From Datnioides undecimradiatus (lineage: Eukaryota; Chordata; Actinopteri; Lobotiformes; Datnioididae), in the NCBI GenBank assembly GCA_008933995.1, contig WARS01000046.1:8756526-8820525 (forward strand): a stretch of DNA of 64,000 nucleotides, written 5' to 3'. The notes under the pieces were generated by a model that did not search any database, was not told where the DNA came from, and saw nothing but the letters and a program-made list of their open reading frames with translations. This document shows, piece after piece, positions 47,440-58,800 of this stretch. Position numbers and translations under genes: made by a program. Numbering within the stretch: position 1 is the first letter of the stretch; every line of letters begins with the position of its first letter.

Positions 47440-47790
47440 GCTTAAAGGAATACTTTGTGAAATACGCTAATACGCATGTTGTCATGACTGAAATGATCAA
47501 AACTGTTATTTGTTATTATTCCTGTTCTAGCCAGGATCCTGTTAGCTTAGCTTAGCATAACAACTGGAAACAGAACAAAATAGACATTTTCATTCTTTAT
47601 TAGTCTAGTTGGTGGATTTTCCCAGTCTCCTGTCCTTCTGGTAGTGTAGTATATTTACTGAACGGACATGAGTGCTAGGCTATCACTCTCTCTCATTTAA
47701 TACTCCGCAAGAAAGTAAATAAGCATATTAACAAAAGCAACACATCCTTTCTCCAAGTCAAAAATACGCAGTGAACATATCTCTTTAAAC
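47440..47790. mobile_element. Fold-back interspersed repeat, copy 2
   Basis: The left part has TTAAAGGAATACTTTGTGAA and then GTTAGCTTAGCTTAGCATAA (47541-47560). The right part, in opposite orientation, has ACGGACATGAGTGCTA and GCAAGAAAGTAAATAAGCAT. These are the same words as copy 1 near 24.7 kb, in the same inverted arrangement with a longer middle. It ends close to the inferred 3' end of ppp1r14c. Confidence 0.5.
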
Positions 47791-50270
47791 AGTACAGAAT
47801 CATTCTGCATTTTTATTATCAGCAAAAACAAACCACACACCACATTACATTTTAAAAACAAGAACGCTTATTGTGGATGTACAGAAAAACAAAACTGCAG
47901 CTGAAAAACTGAACATTTTAGTCTTCATAATAATAATAATAATAAAGGTATAAAAAGGAAAGTGTTTTATATTGTGAAATAAAAACCTTTGGGCCAACAA
48001 AATGTTCCCCTCAACATGCGACTTTAAAAATACATGCAAACATAAAGCTTTCTAGTATGGACACTTTCAAAATACTCTCCACGTGAAATCCCATAAATTA
48101 TAAAATATCAGACTATTGCCCCTGAACTGCTTCTTGACAGAGAAAATCCTATGGAGTACCTTGAATCTTGGATGCATCTCAGTTCCCTATAATGGCTTCC
48201 TCCTTCTTCCGATTCACTGATCTGGAAAACACGCAATTCTTTTTCAAACAAATCGACTATTGCCAGCTGAGTGCGGTGACACCCATAAAGCCCAGTTCAG
48301 ACTGAGGAAAGGAAATGCAAAGAGGACGTCACTTTAGACTGTATGCACCCCATCAGTAAAGACAGACATATTTCTTGCAGATACATTTCTCTGGCATCAC
48401 GCAACTGAAAACGCGTCAAACGATCAAAACCTGGGAAGAACATCAAAAACAGCACCATTTTTTAAATTTTCCTGGATTCTCCCCAACGTGACAGTCACGT
48501 TGTTTCAACACAAAAAAGTTCTACAAAGTCAGACATGGCAGCTAAGTCAAAAAAGTATTTTTTGCTTGATTATAAGTTCATAATATCTATACTCTTTATC
48601 AGTGTTTTTTCTTTGTTAGCATGCAAGACGGGTGCTTTGCAAGTGTTATGTTAAAATCAAACATTGCCCTGCTTTTGTCTTTGGCAGCTAAGGGTGTAGA
48701 TCACGCGGCAGGTTCAGGTCCGCTCCATTCCGGTTGGTTCACGATTGACTGCTCGGAAGTGAAACTGGGCCCAACCCCTCTAACACAAGTCATGATTGTA
48801 CCAGAGCTTACAGGTTTTTTTGAGTGTGTTGGTGCACAGAAGGTCATTAACAACAATAAATAACTAAATCCACCTCTTCAACCTGGGATTATGCAATCAC
48901 AACAGAATTTCTGCAACCTGGAAAAGTTTGAAACATCTTAAAATTTTGCATCTGCCCCGAATATGTTTCACAAACTTAAACAATTTCTGTGGAAATGCTG
49001 CGTCACACTAATGCCTCCATGATATATGATATTTTAGATGTAATACTCCCGGTTTTGGCACACCTACCCTTACAGGACCTGACAGGTTTAAGTGTCAAAG
49101 TTTCAAGTTGTCCTCAGGTTCTGACTCAACCATATTTGCCTTTAGGTTGTCAGTAGTTAAGGTTCAGTGCTGAGAAAAAGGTGAACTGATCCTGAATATC
49201 CTTGAAGGCAACATCAACCACTTCTTAGAGAGGCAAGTTAGCAGAGTTAAGTGAACCAGAGTGTGACAAACAACTACAATATTTGGGCTTTGTGCTTAAA
49301 CCTAAATGACTGACTGATATGTTTTCTGATGAGGGAGAGCAATGAACGACACCGCATAACATGTTGAGTGAAAGGCTGCCAATCATACAGGTTTTGTAGT
49401 CTCATACAGAGAACTGCAACACCCATCATGCCTTGCTGTGGTGGGAAGTATAATAGAACAGTGGTTAAAAAGCAAAAATCTTCACACTATTTTAGCCTTG
49501 TTTGCTAAAATGTCCCAACTCTTCCCAGAGTTTATGTATCACAAAAGGACAGAATAGATGTATTAACGCCTTGTGCTTAAAATAAAACTACAAAGCTCCC
49601 TTACAAGCACTGACGGAGTAAGGATAAGGAGGCTGACTCTGAATTAGGACAGGAGACTGTTGAAGACCACATTTCAATCACATGAACAATAAATGGCAAC
49701 ATACAGTACATTTTTAAATAAGTAACAGCAGAACACCTCAGTATAAAATAACAAAATCATGAAGCACTGTGTTTACATAGTGCTACAGCTAATTTCACAC
49801 CTACTGCAGTACAAACTTTTTTTTTTTTTTTTTTTAACCACCTCCCTTTTGAGAATTGTTGGTGTTTTAGTCTGTATGGCTGTTGGCATCACAGCATCGG
49901 CTTGTACCATGGCTCTGAAATATGGAATAAGGTGGCGCTCGTGTTTAGCACAGGTGCAGTTCTGGCACGATCCAGGGTTTGACTTTTTACTGTGGCTGCA
50001 CGCTATTGAACCGTGTTGGCTTTGTTCTGCTTAAGTACCTTTTCAACAGTCAAATATTATAATACACCTTGTTATTCTATGTGATTGTGAAATTAATTAG
50101 TGCTATATGCATGGAGTTCATGGTGCAGGTTTGCAGGTTGCAGAATTGTTATTAATGCTGTTATGTTTAGATAAGTTATTCTTTGTGATGACAGTCCATG
50201 TTGAGTGGGTTAAGTAGGTGGAGCAGAGATGATGTAGTTTATGGTTGATTGATGGTTGACAGTACAGCCA
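47790..50270 (-). other. ppp1r14c: Long 3' UTR of ppp1r14c (extent inferred)
   Basis: The stretch below the stop codon at 50271-50273 has no further exons. A minus-strand AATAAA (TTTATT at 47812-47817) would give a UTR of about 2.5 kb. It includes a T-run at 49817-49835 and ATTTA-type motifs. The UTR extent is inferred from the signal and the absence of other genes. Confidence 0.5.
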
Positions 50271-52432
50271 TTATAGGCCCTTCTTATTTGGTGCACTGAG
50301 TTTTCTCATTCCCCTTATCCTGCAAAGCAACTCCCGGACAAAGTCCTGCAAGGAAGAGAGATAATAAGTAAGACAGTTGCACACATACAATCACAAAATA
50401 TTTAATTATAGAGGTGCTAGTACTGATGTTCTCATCTAATGCAAGATAGCAACTGGGTGTATTTACATACTTAAAAGCTGGAAAAAACCTAGCGGCAGTT
50501 TGTTTTATAGTCTAATTTTAGCATTTAACACGGCAAAAGAAAATGTGACTATTGCCTTTCACAGGGATAGACAACCAAATGAATTAGATTAAGTTTATTT
50601 GTGCCATGGGTGATTATACGGGACAGGAGCCCAGGATATTGAGCGAAGCTGACTCAAAAATATTTTGAATATATAAAGGGGGTTCGAAGTTTGATCCTGA
50701 ATGCAGATGCAGAAACTGAGCGAGTAAGGAGGGAGGACAAAGAGAGGCCACATCTTGGGTTGAAGAAAGAGGTTCTGCAGAGGTTCACCATAGTGTGACT
50801 GTGGTGGAGAATGTGCTGGAATATAATCCCCCTCATTATACCAGGGGTGACACTGTTCATGACCTAATTACTGATGCCTCCTCCTCTTTTATCTCCCTCT
50901 GCACCTCTCCTCCTCCTCCTCTCTATACCCCTATACTCTTGTCTGTCATTCTTCCCCTGGCTGTCTTTTCCCATATCCCTCTGCATCCCTCTCCTCCTAT
51001 CTCTTAGCTCCTACCCCTTACTTCCTTCCCTTCGTTCCCTGTTATTTTCCTAGTATATCTTTTTACAACCGTGTTCTCATTCTTTCATTCATTCTCCCTC
51101 CATCACTCTCCACCTTTGTCACATTCACCTTTCTCTCCATTCCATCCATCTTTCACAGTTTATACCCAGCTGATGCCCCCTTTGTGGGCTTGTGTTCAAA
51201 ATGGCATCTGCGCTACCTCGCTCTCAAGGGATTACAATGTGTTTGCGTGTGTGTGTATCAGAGGGTGTAAACCTGGTTGGACACTTCTTTGGCTTTGGAT
51301 ACCGGTGACCTTGTAGTAGTTGTCACAGGCTGACCCACACACACATACAGGCACACACACACACACACACTCTCACAGCTGACAGATGGGGAGTCCAGGC
51401 CGGACGAGATAGCCGTATGTAGACGTAATGTGATTGGTCTGTTCTGTCTTTAATCACCAAAATAGCTTAACCCTACCTCACCCGAACCCAAACACTTAAC
51501 ACCTCTACGCACACACACAGACACACACACACACACACTCAAACACAAACTAACCATAATCCAATCTCTTAACTATTACACAAACTTGCAGCATCTTGTA
51601 TGTGTATGCCTGTGTGTTTGTGTGTGTGTAGCTTCTGGTCCTCTTAACCCTTAGCTGTATTTAGGTCAGGCTGACCATGAAAAGAGAAAATGAATTGTGT
51701 GAGTGTCACCAGGCATTAATTAACCATATACATACACATCCGGAGCATGGCGCTTCAGCATACATCGCTCTATACACTGCAAATCGAACAGCGCGTGTGG
51801 ACATCAATAATGTCTGTCTCTACGCAAGCTGCTCGGTCATTGATATTGAGCATTTTATTGTATGGATGACCGACAGTGAACATACTCACCTCTGTTGGTT
51901 TGTAGCAGTCTGTTAATGATTCCTGTGTAAAACAAGAGAAATAGAGTGAGTTAAGCTGTTGAGGGATCATCGTCACAGCTCTGTGACTTTTAAAGTAAAA
52001 TGTAAAAACGAATGTTTGACATCCTTGGGTCTGTTTTGTCTGTGTTTGTTTGTAATTCAAAAAAGTGGAGAAGTGGTTGGTTCTGACATCAATCGGTGAC
52101 TGAACTGTCACACAAGTGCGCTCAAAACACACACGCAGGTTAGCTAGCTACAGCTAACCCTGTACATTCAGGATGTTGTCTGTTTTGGGTGATTAAACAC
52201 AAGCTGCACAAAAAAAATCAGCAGTCAACCTTACAAACAGCCCAACATGATGACTGGCTTTGCGTTCTGTCTGAACACTGTGGAGGTTTGCTAAAAATAG
52301 ATGTGCAGCAACAAAGGCAGACACACACACACAGTCACAAGGGTATACCTGCAGTTTGCTGGCTCTCTCGTCATCACTGTTGACCTCCAACAGGTCGTCT
52401 ATGTCTATCTCTACCTCTGGCATCTCCTCCTC
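50271..52432 (-). CDS. ppp1r14c: Protein phosphatase 1 regulatory subunit 14C (KEPI), 3' exons
   Basis: Three in-phase exons: 52432-52349, 51922-51890 and 50345-50271, coding for the last 63 residues. They read EEEMPEVEIDIDDLL plus NSDDERASKLQ, then ESLTDCYKPTE, then DFVRELLCRIRGMRKLSAPN, ending KKGL. This is the C-terminal helical part of the CPI-17/PHI/KEPI inhibitor domain; EEMPEVEIDIDDLL and IRGMRKLS match the C paralogue best, with 14B and 14A less similar. The family binds and inhibits PP1 catalytic subunits or myosin phosphatase after PKC phosphorylation of a threonine. That threonine and the inhibitory loop are in exon 1, which was not found to the right and must lie beyond 64000 if the gene is intact. 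All donors and acceptors are canonical. Confidence 0.88.
50880..51170. repeat. Pyrimidine-rich low-complexity tract in ppp1r14c intron
   Basis: About 290 bases are dominated by CTCCTCCT and TCCATC-type words on the plus strand, and so are purine-rich in the transcript. The tract lies within the last intron of ppp1r14c. Confidence 0.7.
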
Positions 52433-52784
52433 CTGAAACAAAAGAAGCAACCTTTGTTAGTGAGCTGCTTAAACAGAGGCAAAGACATGCAAACCAGCAA
52501 GATGAAAGGAGTGAAAACAGGAAATTAAAACAAAACATTAGACGATCTTAGGGCTGGAATGATGATCGCTTTTACATCATTTTTATTTTTTCAGACAATA
52601 ATCCCACACATTTTCTGTCATTTTCAGTTCCTTCATGCCACCTCTCAGCACAAATCCAAGTTTGTATTCAAAACATGTCTCTGCACTCCAAGCTCCAAAC
52701 AGCCTGCACTTGGACAGTATATTTGCCTATTAGGAGCAGACATCATATGGAAATGTCATTGTGCCATGCCATGCTGCCAGGGCT

Positions 52785-52865
52785 GGGCCATTTAGTGGCC
52801 CTGTGGTTAGAGGCTGTATTCTGCTCAGCGCCACTTCAAAGGTCCTGGGTTCCTCTGGTTCATTT
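52785..52865 (+). mobile_element. tRNA-derived SINE head
   Basis: GTGGCCCTGTGGTTAGAGGC resembles a tRNA A box, and about 45 bp later GGTCCTGGGTTCCTCTGG resembles a B box, the internal pol III promoter spacing of a tRNA. Mismatches in both boxes and the lack of a cloverleaf argue for an old SINE rather than a functional tRNA gene. Confidence 0.45.
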
Positions 52866-55737
52866 TATTTCACCACAAGGCTTGTGCAAAATAGGCATGC
52901 AGGGAGGATCAACCCTTTGCTCCCAGCTACCACGTGATGTATCTTCCAAACCCTCCCTTCTGGGAGTTAAAGCATGGAAATGATGCACAAGTGCAGCTTC
53001 TTTGTCCTTTACCAGCAGCTGAACCGCTCTCTAAAAATACTGCATGATTGCAGCAAAACTCTGCTGCTATCACTAGAAAAATACCCTCACATTGTGTAAT
53101 CCTGCACTCCCCGATTTGCATCCAATGTCAGCGTCATTGTCAATGCAGGAAGTAGTATGTCCTTTATCAAGTGAGGTGGAGAGTTGGTGTGTGATGGTCA
53201 GGGTTGTAACTGGGCATGTAGTTAATATGACTTTCATGCAGAAGAATGCAGTTTGGGTTCTTGGTGCAGGCCTGCAACTAGATTTTTTTAATTATCTGTT
53301 ACCTTTAGACTTTGGCATTGTACTTTAAAAAAAACTGACACTTATACTAATATTTTGGGGTTTTGCAATGTTTGAGTCTAGTCAGCAGTTCCTTTTACTG
53401 CAGAACAGTTTAAAATTCTCTACACTAACGTATATCATCTTCCTTGCAATCAAGTTCCATCAAAGAGCCATGTCTGAGCTGTCTTTTAATAATCCCACTC
53501 AAAATCAACTTCTAACTCTTCACTTGGCATTCATGTTTTGGTCATTTGGTCAAATCAAAATGGCTCTCACCAGTCATCAACCCAATACAAAACCATGGTC
53601 GACTGTTTCCAGCAAATAAAGTAAGTAAGTAAAGTAAGTCCCATTTTAGACTGAACACCCTTGTTGGGCAAACAAGACTTACAGATTGAACACGTGTCCT
53701 TGATCCATGGACCAGACAAACTTTCCTGAATCACAATAACTACAGCGTAGCATGACAAGGACATAGAAAGTATGCTCCCTGCTTCCCTTTGCTCAGGATG
53801 CTAACCGCTTCCAGTTTTAAATTGTGTATCTGTGTTTGTGTGTTTAGGCCTCTCTGAGGACTTCTGAATGCTTTGCCTGGAGCATGCACTGGTATTCAGA
53901 CACAGGAACATGGAGGATGGAAACATGATTTGATTTTAGCTCTCAGTCACTGTGACTTCATTTTTGCATGGGCGCAGGCTGATGTGCATGGAACAGAATT
54001 AGCTCACCATTATTCCTTTGAAATTACAATAGCAATTGTAAGACAAGTGCAAGTGTTGTACATTATGTGCTCTACACTCGACTACAGATAAATTACTTTA
54101 CCTAGTGAAACTGAAGTTTTTCATATAAATCAATAACTATGAGGATAAATATAAAACAACAGGAGCATACATGTTTCAGATAAGCAATAAACAAACCCAA
54201 CCCAAACCCATATCTGTGGTTTATGCAGTCAAAAATTCAACTTGGCATCATTGACACTCATGCCTGGCTCGCACATACTGTACCTCATTTGCATTTGTTC
54301 AGGCATACTTGAAGCACTTGCACACAAGGCTACCCCACCTCCATCCTTATTCCTGAGCCGTTAAGAGGCATTTACACAACCAGCATTTTAAGCATCTCAG
54401 CCTCTCTACAGACGAACGTCCCTTTCGACCTCCTCCACTGAAATCTCTCTCCTCGTCTTAGTGAAAGGGTCTCGCTCTGAAATCCCCCTTCGTTAAGGAA
54501 ACAGAAAAGGAGGGAGGAGAGATGAGGGAATGTGGCAGAACATATCAAAGCCTGTCATCCATTAGTATAAAAGTGTGTGTGCGCTGTGGAACCAGAGGAC
54601 TGAGGTTATATGCAAATGCCAACACATCAGAGGAGAGATGAGCTATTTCAAACTGAGGAGAGGAGAGATACATGGATGGATAAACAGACATAGAGGAGGA
54701 GACAGTGTTGTTAAAAATTGTCATATAATTGATGTGTTTTATATTTTTTGTAATTTTTATGTCAGTGTGTTCTCTATACTGTCCTACATAGCCAGAGTGC
54801 AGTAACTATTTACTTGGTCATAATTGGCATCTAAAGAACAAAAGAGAAATAAAAACCATGATATGACTGCACTTCGGTGAGGCTAGCTCATGATATAACA
54901 TGTTTTCTGTGTATGCAAAGACATTTTGTCTTAGCTCTTCAGAGCAGCAGAAACTGCTGTCTGTGCAGGCTCTGAGTGACATTCACATTATTTGATGTAG
55001 TTAGGCTAACAGCACTTTTAAATGTATTATAATGTATATGTAAATATAGATCAATATTACTTTAAATAGATGAGGAAACTGAAGATACAAAAGCATGTTT
55101 GGGTTGTGGATACAGGGTTTTAGTTGGGTCCATTTAGATTTCCCAGAATACCATTTTAGGTTTTATGCAAAGACTGATAGCTATTAATAATAATCCTAAC
55201 CAGGCATAACATTAAGGTGTTACCTTAGTCTAAGTGCCTATTAGAGGTCTCTTGGTCATTGCTGTGTAAGGAAATAAAGGTTGAGAAAAGCCCTCCACCA
55301 TTTGGGTGGCTTATTAGAAAAAGTCTAAAGTTAGAAAGTGGTCAAGGAAATATATTCTTAAATTAGGTCCCTAACTGCGGAAAGGCCAGGTTGAGCAGGC
55401 TTTAAGCCCTTAGGCTAGATGAAACCCATTAATGATCCAAACTAGAATTTCAAGAACGAATCACTGGAGGACGGCTGCTCCCTCTTTGAAAGGTCAACCT
55501 GTTTTCACCTGAGAGCAGCTACCTGCGAGCTCAGAAATGTAAGCAGAGCACAGAGGTCACAGCCTCGGTCAGGAATGCCAAAAACAAGAGATGAGATGTG
55601 TAAAGAAAGAAAGAGCGGCTTTACCCGGATAATTGAGATGAATAAGTGAATGAGAATGAATAACAGTGAAGTGAAAACCTGTCAGGAGAGTAACACACTG
55701 ACCTATTTCTTAAGGGGGTTGAGAGCAAAGGACAACA

Positions 55738-55938
<201 letters not shown>

Positions 55939-58463
55939 GTGTATGCGACTTTTCACCAGGCAGTCCATCACCCTCTGTCACTGTGATTTGTAATGACTAG
56001 GGCAAGCATGGCCTATGTGTGAAGCATGACTACAGGCAATGGCCAGTGACATAGAAATTGCACACACACACACACACAGAGTTTTTGCTACCATCAATCC
56101 TTCTGACAGAAAGATGCTCACCACAGGGCTTTGTCCATTGTGTGTGTGTTGAACTTGTGCAGACCTGTGTGTGTGTGTGTGATAAATACACTGCACACAA
56201 AGACAAGAATGGAAACACTAGTGCTCACTCACACACTTAACATGCAGATAAACACTGAACTTGTTGTTGCCATCCTGCTGGAGATTGAGGGCCTAAAATA
56301 GTTGAGGTCACACCCACTACCTCTGAGGGAAATAATTTTCCATCTTGCCATCAGTGGCAGGGTGAAAAAATGACATCAGTCGCTGCAAAGGAGACGGAAA
56401 GGGCCAGGCGAGACACACACGCACACAAACAGGAGTACATTTAAAGTGACACAAACAAGATCTAATAGCTGATTTTGTGAGACTGGATGGAAGCGCAGGT
56501 TGAAAAAGCAGTCATACAACCAATAGAGAACCTCATCATGAAAACACATATTTTATGGGAGATATAACTAGGTATTCTTAAACCATGTGCAACAACAAGA
56601 GATGCTTTTGTTGTATCTTTAATGTGATCCCAAGTGGCAGAAACAACTCACATATACACCAGACAGAAATAAATAAACCACCTTAGTATGGCTGGTAGCA
56701 TATAAGAGTACAACAGAACAATAAAGAAGGCAGAGGCTCTTGTCTGAAAACTACATACTTAAGATACTTAAAAATGCTAGCATGCTAATGAAAAATGACT
56801 TGAGGGAGCATTTTTGGCCCACAGTATGATGACTGATCGAATGATGGAATCAGTGCATAAGACATAAGAAAATATTAAGAAACAAATGCATAAAAATCCT
56901 TTTGGTCTAATGTTAAACAATTTGAAGTTGTCATCCTTTCATGTGTAACTTATTTGTTTAAATAGATGATGCAATGGCAACATTAGTACATAGTTTATAA
57001 TGTGTATATAGTGTGAACTTGGGCAGGAAGATGAATTTGTGTGTTTCTGTACGGACGTGTGGAGAAGAGAAGCAGGATTTGTGTGAGATCAGAGTAAATT
57101 TGTGTATGCATCTATAGAAGAAAGACACAGTGAGTGATGAAAAAAGAGTTAGTGTGTATCTTATGTGTAGAGGATAGTGTGCGCAAGAGAGATAACAAAG
57201 ACAGAAGTGTTTGCTGTAATGAAGGCAACTTTGAGTCGACTGTGTATGAGAGCCAGCGAGCAAGAGACACTTTGAGAGAGAAACAGAGAGTGAGACAGCC
57301 CAGCCTGTGTGTTTGTTGTTGCTGAGCAGAGAAAGTATGTGTGTGCATGTGTGTCAGACTTGTTTTCACCAACAGCTAAGCAGCCGGCAGCGTTTTCAGT
57401 CTGGTTCGTCTGTGATGAGGTGAATCAAAGCTAATGTGAGCGGCCCGACCCTGTGACTCACCGCAAACTCTATTCAAACTCTGTTCAAACACTCTCCACC
57501 AACAAAGAGTCAAACTCTCTGTGACAGGGAATCACTTCACTCGGCCAAGTGATTCATGATCATTCCTATTCATAGCCTACTGTATTTATGTGAACTTGAA
57601 CTGCCAGTTGTATTGAACAGCGACTGAGACTTTCAGAGGACATAATTGCTTTCGCTAAGGCCAGTTGTATAAAAAGATAATTATGGTAAACGGGTTAAAT
57701 GGGGTTTTGTTATGTTTAGGGAGGCCTCTGTGGTTTCACAGTAGCCATTTGTGCACATGTGCGCGCTTAGACTACAAAATCTGATTAATATTATTGGACA
57801 AACTGTAGAAATGACAAACTGTATATAAAATACAAGAAAGCTAAACATCTCTCTGCTCTGAACACAAAATTCATTAAGTCATTCAAAGTCATTCTAAATA
57901 CTGTTTGTAGTACTCAAAACCACTGTTGATGACAATAGCATCTTTCTGTACAGTACACTCTCCTGTATATCTGTATTAAATAAGAGCTTGGCAGCTAGCT
58001 TAATGTAGCAGTTTATGACAAAATATTGGCGGCACCTTGCTGTAAATGTAGCTTTAAAGTTAGAGTATAATTTTTTAAAATCTGAACATTGTTTTGCAGA
58101 ATGTCAGAGTGATTTATTAAATCCATCAGCTTCTGGTGTTTTTCTCCTAACCCTGCCATCAACCTATCACTCTGCCATCTGTGCTGTCTAACTGTGTGAC
58201 AAGCGACTGAGGTCGCTGAAGTTTTTAAGGAAACACATTGCAAGTTTTTACTTCACCTCCTTTAGGTCCTAACGACCTCAGCCGAGGAGGCGGTCAGTTG
58301 CTTAATGCAAATCCCACAGTCCAGCTACCTATAAAACTCAACAAAACACTCCTCTTTGTGATCACAGAAAACACAAAAATAGCTACTCAGTTTATGACTT
58401 GATACATAAACACATCCAACAAAAATAAAACACAGTGATGCCTATTATGTCTAGTAGACAAGC

Positions 58464-58800
58464 TTAGAGATTCATAGTCCATAGTCTGGGCCAGTTCTGC
58501 TGTCGGCTCCAGGGAATGGCCAGACTGGGAGCTGGGAAGTTGGATGGTTGGTCCACAGAGTAGAGAGGATGGCGTTTGTGAATAATCTGTAGAACGGGTA
58601 AACTATGATTACGCATGTTTGGGCTCATTGCCTGGAGTTGGCAAGCTAAATCAGCATCACTCCCAGGACGAACGGGGCCTCTTCCAATGGTGAGTAACGT
58701 CAGATGTGGGATATTTTTTGAATTCATTAATAATCTGCGAGCCTGATGGATGTTTTGGCGGGCTGGATGTGGCCTTGGGCTGCCAACTGACATTCACAGA
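58464..58800 (-). mobile_element. Possible DNA-transposon (hAT-like) remnant
   Basis: A GC-balanced block in AT-rich surroundings contains GGCGGGCTGGATGTGGCC and then GGGCTGCCAACTGAC (about 58757-58791). These resemble the GGCCGGATGTGGCC...GGGCCGCCA termini that I associate with vertebrate hAT-type repeats. A 109-codon minus-strand frame runs through it but shows no domain I can name. Confidence 0.3.

Larger units (their letters stand above)
39800..47790. other. Intergenic region between map7 and ppp1r14c
   Basis: No exon with consistent splice sites was found. Contents: an interspersed repeat at 40240-40385, an A-run at 43299-43318, a (GTA)n run near 45261-45290, a G-run near 46554-46564, a TC-rich tract at 46911-46944 and a fold-back repeat at 47440-47790. 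Several AT-rich stretches with homeodomain-type TAATTG motifs (43180-43240) may be regulatory. Short open frames here have no support. Confidence 0.5.

Noticed and set aside
52785..52865. Functional tRNA gene
   Set aside because: A-box and B-box similarity only, no cloverleaf or anticodon arm; better explained as a SINE.
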